In this document: piece after piece, positions 37,501-46,500 of the stretch
Layout: every line of letters starts with the position of its first letter
Numbering within the stretch: position 1 is the stretch's first letter
Source of the DNA: Amyelois transitella
Taxonomy: Eukaryota > Arthropoda > Insecta > Lepidoptera > Pyralidae
Length of the DNA stretch: 64,000 nt
Reading direction: 5' to 3'
Assembly: GCF_032362555.1 (NCBI RefSeq)
Contig: NC_083505.1
Span: 4,579,501 to 4,643,500 of the forward strand
Translations under genes and position numbers: made by a program
Notes under the pieces: generated by a model
Seen by the model: the letters and a program-made list of their open reading frames with translations, nothing else
What the model was told of the DNA's origin: nothing
Database searches by the model: none

Positions 37501-40500
37501 CCTTTCTCAATCTTAAACCACTCAGTGTGCGCTCCGTTTATCCTGACACAAGCACTCGAATCCTCATATAAGGATTTCAGTGCTCGTATCAAGAGACTGC
37601 TCACCCCATGCATAGAAAGTGCTGACCACAATTCATTCCTCTCAACTCTGTCATAGGCCTTTTCCAAATCCACGAATGTGCAATAGACTTTTTGACTCTT
37701 GGCCAAAAACTTTTCGGCTATGCACCGCAAAGAAAACACCTGATCAGTACATCCCATTCCCTTTCGAAATCCCGCTTGAGCATCCCATATTTTGTCATCA
37801 GTTTCATTCCTGACTCTATTAATCAATACCTTAGCATACAATTTGCCGACGACGCTGCGGAAGGAAAGAGGGCGGTTAATGGACTCTGGCGCAATGAGTC
37901 ATTTGACAATTTCCGTGTTTTAGAGGATATAATTATGAAACTTTATCGATTTCAAAAGCTACAACAGATGAAAATATTATATTATATATACTTTGCCAAT
38001 GAACCGATAGAAAAAAGCATTTCAAAACACAAAATAAATAGATTAAAATTAATACCTTTACGTAACTATCAAGTAGGTCCTTTCGCCCGTAATCATGTAT
38101 CATATGGACAAAATGCACAATCAGCTTCACGATTTGATAGCCCATGTCCTGAGTGTAGCTTTTTTCATAGGTCTGAAAAATACACAATAAGCTCTTGTAA
38201 CTGACACCTACAAAAATACACTACGCATAAACTAACTAAAAGTTCTAAAAAGCTGATCACATACCATCAACTCGAACAGCTGATTGAAAATAGTTGGTAA
38301 GAAGGCGATAAGCGAACTGAGTTTCACAGCATGTGCCGCTTTCAACGCGTTGCAGACGTCATTCCAGGGCGGCGGGGAGGGGGACGTGGGGGGAGAACTG
38401 CAGCGGATCAGCCTCTCGGCCTGGCTGAACAAGTTGTGGAGGTGGGTGTCCCGGGTGGCCACAGTGGAATCCAGGACTAGTTGACATCGGAACAGTTGCT
38501 TCTCGGCTTCAACCCACACTACTTCTGGCCCGGTGTTCTGTAAATTTATTGCAGCGGTAAGATAATCTTTATGGTGGTCACGACCTTCAGTAATAAGGTT
38601 TCGACGTAGAACAAGAAGAAATTTGTAAAACTATCAATGGATGAATGAACCAAATCTTGGTTATAAAATTCCCTAATTAATTTACACAAGCTACAAAAGA
38701 ATATGTAGTGCACCATTATATCCGGAATCACAGAATCAGAGCTTCAGAGCCTGTATTTTCACTGAGATTGTATGTAAAATGTAAATGTTAAAAATGGGTA
38801 ACTTTTATGTAAGTGCTTTTTAAACTTTGTCACCTCTAAGAAACACTTATCAGGATGTAAAATAGATAGGGAACTTATACTTAGCATAATGCAGACAGAC
38901 AAACTTTAAAAAAAAACAAGAATTTTATAGCAGGTCTATATTTAGTTGATTTCACTTTGTTATATTTGAGTATATTGTTCGTTTACTTACCCCTTTCCCT
39001 AATCCCAAGGGCTGAATAGCAAGATATCCCGATGGCAGGTGCGTTGCAATCGGTAGAAGAACAATTTCATCTACAAACTTATCGTTCTTCAGTAATGGCA
39101 CCCAAGCATATCTGAAAAAGGTAGTATGTAGAATCATACATACGTACGGGTTAAGAAGAGCCATCTGTTTTGAAAAGATTGAAAGGCCACGTTCAGCTGT
39201 TCGGCTTAATAATATGAATGTTGACAGGTTGCTAGCCTTGCCAAATTTTACGACTTTCGACTTGTTGCCTAGTAACGCAATGCAGAAAATAAAAAATGTA
39301 TAGGTAGCAACATTTTTGATGTTCCAGTGTCTTAGTTGCGTCTTTTGTTTTTAATGTATTATTCATCTTAATCGAAGAATATTAAACAAATACATCGCAC
39401 AATTTATTTAACCACTCACCCAATACAAGTTTCCACGTTAGCGTCGTTCTTCTTAGCAATGTCACAGGAGATATGATGAAATGTGAATAGCAGATGATGT
39501 GCCGGCGTTATAGTGGCTGGAAGACGGATCTTGGCTTCGTCGCTCCACGTGGGGTTGGCGTTGTGATGCAGTACTGAACATCGGTATTGTGACGTCATAC
39601 CCGTTCTTCCGTACACCACCTAAATGGTTACCCATTAAAGAAATTTTCAGAAATTCATGACTTGTGTGTAGCAAATATACAAAATTGCAACAGCTCACTT
39701 ATAAATTGATATGAAAAGATGAACGGGAAGTTTCAGGTAAAAACCTGACTTACCTAAATCATAGTCATTAGCCACATTTCGGGTTTCCTTTTCAAGGGTG
39801 AGGATGTAAACTGGCTTTACGAAAGGAAGAAGATATAATTTCGTTAACTACTCCAATCTTTAATTAGAATGTTGTATCGTTATAAATAAAAATTCAGAAT
39901 TTAAGGCATGTACCAGTGTGGTAGAAGCTTGCTTTTTCCTGCAAGTAGTATAAAGAAACCCTAATGATATCTTCAATTCGATATTCAATTTACAAAATTT
40001 TTTAGTTACCTGCAAGGGCGTATTTTCACCAGTATCGCTATCGCGCAATTCAATAGAGCAAGCGATATTCCTCGCCCGCGCGAACATTTTCTGCGATTCG
40101 AAATTCAAAGACAGCGGTCGCACGTATAAATGGTGGATGTACGCTGCGTACGGCTGCTCCGGGTCCACGTTCAGTGTCGCCAGTTCTAACGTGAGCGGCG
40201 ATGAAGGAGGTAGTGGGAATGGTTTCAACGCCGCGTAAGCACTTGTCATGCAATCTGGAAGTGAAATGTTTTGTTTTACAACAATATTGTTAGAATGGGC
40301 GGATTTAATGCGTTATCTTACAGTCAACCTTTGGGTTAAGCGGAGAAAATAGTTATTGTTATTCTCCGACTTGGATCGTGGTTGAAAAAGCGCCAGAATA
40401 ACGATCATGGACAATGTAGCCCGTGAAATCAATATACCTACAGATAAAACATCATCAAAGTCGGCTGTGAATTGTAACTAAGAAATGGACCACATTTCCA

Positions 40501-43500
40501 ATAACTTTATCTTTTTTTGAAAAGCGATAAATTCAATAAAATCTTAGTCCGTATTCAAATTAACTTTCATCTTAATAATCATATGAAATGTCAAGTACTC
40601 GAGACTCGAGGGTATTTTCATTTCATATTATTTACTTTCTGTTCACATACATAATTCAAATTACTTCAAAGACTCACTTGGTATTTGTTCATTGCACTGT
40701 TGTACCACAATACTGAGCCATCCCGGTATCACAGTTAGTTTAGCCAGCTTCTCTGGTTTGCGGAAATCTGACAGGATTTTCAGGAGATCGTCATCCGCCA
40801 TCTTGTTAGGCTCCTGTCGGTAGATAGCGGAAAACTCGGGAGTCGTGTCCAAATCGTTGCTATACATTCTGGAATAAGCATACGTGTAATGAATTTTTTG
40901 TCGGAGATTGATTAATGACCTAAAATGTATTTAAAATACGGAAATATGGAACAGAAACCAGCCAAGTCGAGATGCTTCTTCGTCTTCTGAATTTCATACA
41001 CACTCTTTCTCTCGTATGGTTACACTTCAATGCTATGAAATTATTACGTACAATTTGTAACTGCCGGCATCATTGGTTTCGTAATTTTTAAGTCTACTAC
41101 AATTACTCGTACGAACAAATAAGTCTCTTCCTTCAATTACGCGTATTGAGAGTTACATTAACAACCATTGAATATAAACAACAAGTAGTCCCAAAGTTTA
41201 CAAATCTGAGTTTTACAAACATTTATAGTTCATAACATATACATATGTTTATTATTTTGTAATAGATATATATTTCCAATAAGTATCTAGTTCTAATATA
41301 AAATATTCTTGATTTTAACCTTTCCCGTGGCATTGTACTTTTTATAAATAACACAGGTATTAACCGCGTACGTAACGTACCTTTATTTTATCTCGGACAT
41401 TTCGAATCATGTTACAATGATCCGTGGTCACCGAGAGACTGACCTCGCACAAATAAAGGTACGTTACCTGTATTATTTATAAATATTAAAATATTCTTAC
41501 CTAAATAAAGGTTTCGCAGTCCAAGCAAACGGCATTCTATAACTGCCGACTCTATTGGCGTAGGCTTGCACAGTTTTATGGACTTTTAGCCCCAATCGAG
41601 GGTCCTTAGTGGCTTTTTGGTAAGGTTCCAGAACTTGGCTCACATGCCCTTGAAGTATTTTGTCTATTCTCACCACCAGAAACAGGTCTGGGTGGGGATT
41701 GTTTACAGATAGAACAACCTGAAAATAGATAATAAGGATAGATAATGATTGCTGAAAATTTTATGTATTTGAGAAACACATGCGACAATAGAGGAAAAAT
41801 AATAAATTGTTGATTTGTGACATTATTATTGTTACGCAGATTATTTTCTAAATATTTTCAGCCATAAAATAAGAAATCATATGTAACGTAATTTTCTTTT
41901 TGGGATAAAACAAATGTTACCTTTTTCAGTCTTACCTGTTTCTTTGATCTATACCATTCATCCGGTATTTGTTTAACATCTAACTTAACATCGTAGCTAA
42001 AATTCTCTACTAACGACTTGGTGCACTCATCATCTTTGACTAGATCCTTCACCGCTTCGTGGTTCAAATCGAAATGGAAATTTTCAGTTAGTTTTCTACC
42101 GCTCCTAGCGTCGTATAATGCCAGATGAGTGTAGTAAGGTTCCACTTGACACAACAACTCTTTGTCGCCATCTATCGGCGCTTGTAACCTAAACTTTAAA
42201 CTTTCGCATTTGAGCAATATTCTTTGGCCAAAGTGTTCTCTGAAAAGTAAAAAAAAAAAATATTTTACCTTACTTAGTGTACACAATTATAACGTCTCCA
42301 GAGATGTGAGGATGTAGCCGGGAATAATGCCAAAAGGATGAAGAATCATAACACATTGTACGTTCATGCATGTGATAAAAAGATTCTTGAAAGGAACATG
42401 TTCCCAAATGAATAACAAGGTGGCTTCAGTTCCAAAGTTAAATTATAACAACAAAAGTCATTTGGCGAAATATCTCCCGGCCACATTAAAGTCATGTTCG
42501 AGCTAGTTCGTTCACTTATGTTAGCGTCACTTATATTTAAGGAATATTTCATACACACTTCATACAAAATACTTTAAGTAAAGTTAAAAGTTAGTAACAA
42601 AATGTTTAGTGTAATGTATTCAAATATATAAAAATTCTCACTTGAACGGCTCCAACTGTGGCTCTGGCTCGGGGGCCCTCTTGTACGGCAAGCTGAATAT
42701 GTTCGAGCGACACTCGTTGCGCGCCGCGGCTATCGACATGTCCGTTTCCCTGGAGTACCGCATGAGCAGCGGGTTCATGCTGTGCTCCAGGCCCTTGAGG
42801 GTCCCGTAGGTGGGGGGAGGGGGCTCCGCTGTTAGGGACACATCTGCGTCTGGAAAGGAAATGGGATTAAGTATAAGGCGAATACTTGTGTGATGCGGTG
42901 ATAAAGTGGCCAATCTCTGAATCACAAGGTTTTAGAGTTGGTTAGTTGTAAATGATAAAATTACTTTTTCAGATGTTTAACATACATACATTAAATCACG
43001 CCTCTCTCTCGAAAGGGTAGACGAGACTATATCATAACACTTGTTATAAAGTCTTTTCATTTTTTACTCCCACAAAGAACCTATTTTCGTTGAAAATTAC
43101 AAATTTATCACGCATTTGACATTAATCTGCCATATGATATTTTTTGACTAACCTTTGTCTAAAACCTCATCGCTTTGCTGTTCCTCTGAACTGTCCAACT
43201 TTTTCTTCAACGCTGCATTGAAAGCGGCTATCCAGTCGTTCATGTCCTCTTCGTTTTCGGTTGCAAATGTGTACCCTTTACCGCCAGCCATGCGTAACTC
43301 AAAGCAATATCGCCCGCGTTTCTGATTCTGGAAAACATAAAATGATAATGGCGTAACCCCTTTTATAATTGACACAAATATTAAAAAGAGTTTGTGTTTA
43401 TGTTAGGAATAAACTTAGAAACCACTGAACTGATTGTGAGGTCATTGGGCACAGAGACTAGACCATTTCGCTCTAGGAATCATGGCAAAAATCTAGTACA

Positions 43501-46500
43501 AATAAATCATTTTTTTAATTATTCTCATTTTCGAAATATTAAGCTGTGACCACGAATTAGGCTAGCAAGAACAATGAATGATAGAATCTACCAGCTTTTT
43601 CCAATAATTGTTTCGTCTGTGGACTGATCAACAGGACGATTCGCTGCTAAAATGCAATATTATTTTCATAAATAAAAATAACATACCCTAACAACATCCG
43701 AACAAAAGTCCATAACAATCGTGAGCTTTGTATCAGTTTTCTTCTCGTCTTTGTACACTTCTAGAATATAAGTACCATCCGCCTCTCTGAGCATTGAGCA
43801 GTATCGTTTCTTGAAGGATTTGGACGCCAGGTTACTGAAGATTCTGTCGGATCCTATCTCCGGGCCCTTGAGAAGGTAACCCTCTTTGGTGCCAATGTCC
43901 ACTTTTGCGGCTTGACCTTCATTGTCACTTTCGGTCTCAGCATCTATGTCATAGACTTCTTCTGGCAGCTGATTGGTTAAAGGTCTGTGAAATAAAAGGA
44001 TTTCGTTTTAGGGCTAGATTTTAAATAGATATTGAAAATCCTATTGAAAATCCAATACACCTATTTAAAAAGCCTATACCACATTTCTTATTTCTGCTTA
44101 TACAAAAACATTGTCCAATGTTTGAACAATGTCCAAAATTGAGCCACTTACTTGTGGTCTTTTTTGTGACAAGGGATCAACTTCAGACTGCAGGATGCAA
44201 AGCTATAATGTGTACATTACAACTATAATATAGTTTACAACTGTGATATTCAAAACTGTGAACACGAGAACTAATTGACGCTTTGTAAGGAAACACAATA
44301 CAATTTATTTATAGATAGAGTTGTTTTGTTTACAAATAGAGTTGAGGGAATGTTTTGTATACATGAGTGAAGGGAAAACCCAATTAATCATTCATGAAGC
44401 TTTATTTGGATTTCGATTTAGCACATAGCTAAATCTTCAGAATATAAAGCTTTTGTACTTATTATATTAAGAACTAAATTTTAAGTAAGCATGCAGTTGC
44501 GACCTTGAGGAAAACAGTTCAAAGTTGAAACAAAAAGCATGATAATTACGCCGCTAATGACCAAAGTGTGCGCATAAAATTAGCACGTATCATGAAATCT
44601 ACTAGGGCATTTCGATTTAATTAACATTTCGATAAAAGTATGTAGTTTAATACATACTTTTAATATTTGTTTACTTTTTTTGATCATAGGAAGAGTAGCT
44701 TCATGTCTAAACCTGATTGACACGCGAAGAAAAAACGTATAAGATAGAGATCAAAATGAATTCTTTATTTTTATCTACAATCTTATTAGAATAAGTTAGA
44801 TTTACTAACTTGTTCCAATAAGATTGAAATATTAAAATTTTAATATCTGAAAAAAACATATTTAAGCTTTACTTAGTCACTACTTATTTTGGTTTTGGTC
44901 TTTTTTGCTGTTGATGTTCCTAATAAAATAAGATAAAATAAATGAAAAAAATTAAATATTACGTATAACCTTGGCAAGTTGAGGAAGGAGCCAGAGTAGC
45001 CGGTATACTTGAAGTGGATGAGGTTCCAACTGGACGCATAGCTGAGAAGGGCTTGTCGAGTGAGCAGGGGGCAGGTGGCCGCGGTCCGCACGTCCGGCAC
45101 CGCGGTTGTGACCGTGCGCCAGCGACGTGGGAGGACTACACTCTATAACAAAAAAAATGCTATGCTATAACTAGTTTAAGTGGCTTCATATTTAAATATT
45201 AACACTATATAGCATCAGATTTTTTCTTACTAAGAATTGTCCAATAGGTCAGTGTATGTGGTCCTATTCTTTTTTCTATAGGTGCCGGGAACCACACGGT
45301 TCTATTTTAAGGCCAAATAGCTGAACATATCAGTCTTTTCTAGACTGTTGTTTCTGTCTACCCCGCAAGGGATATAGACGTGAATATATGTATGTATGTG
45401 TATTTGGTAGTATGAAGATATATAAAACACTTTATTGCACTTTGATAATACACACATTGCAGCGCAAATGAAAAAAAAAATGGTACAAGTCAAAGGTTTT
45501 TTTTATTGCCAACGCTATGAACACTTCAATTAAAGACTTTCATTTTAAATTTAAGACTTTAATTTCTTAGGCTTTATAGAAATAAAGGCTAGGAAATTAA
45601 AGTTTTCCGTTAAGATTTTTTTTCATTTTTGCATTGCATTTACCTTAACTATATCTTATTATTTGACATAGAGTGGATATTCACTGAGGGTTGTACCTCT
45701 TATAAATTATCATTACCACAAATCTAAAGCAATTTTTTTTAAACAGACAATCTTACCTAAAGCACTACTTTTTGATGTAAATTGATCTCAATATGCAGAG
45801 ATTCTCCTTGACCTAGACGAAAATAGAGCTAGACATCTTCCGATTCCAAGGCAATAAATGTTACCACATGCAGCAACATTTTATTGCTTCTCACAATGAT
45901 AGTACAGACATTAGTTTCGCCTTCAATAGGTCAAGTCAGCAAAATATGAATGTACAGTCAACAACATAACTACACAGTGCCGAAAATTTAACATTTAGAT
46001 AATCAAAAGCTATTTGTATGTAACTACATCATATATGATGAAGGTTAAAATATGCCGTGTGGTTCCCGGCAACAATAAAAAAAAGAATAGGTTCCACTCC
46101 ATCTCGTTTCCATGGATGTCGTAAAGGCGACTAAGAGATAGGCTTAACTTGGTATTCTTCTTTTAGGTGATGGGTTAGCAACTTGTCACTATTTGAATTT
46201 CAATTCTATCATTAAACCAAACAACTGAACATGAAGATGATTTGCTCTGTGTACCTGGCAAGAGAAATAGATGTCATAAATTGTACCAAGTTTCATCAAA
46301 ATCGGTTGAGTGGTTAAACTGTTAAGAAGTAACAAAAAATTTGTCAAGTGAAGTTTTTAAATGAGAAATCTCTGTGAAGATATCTTTATGATTAGCACTG
46401 TTTATTTAAACCTGTGTTTCAAACTAATCTACAAATTTCCAGCCAAAACTAACTAGCCTAAGAACATAGCATTTGGACAGCCTGGTTGTTATAAAACCTT

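Noticed and set aside
36705-37813. Several plus-strand open frames across the LINE
   Set aside because: They are antisense shadows of the reverse transcriptase frame.
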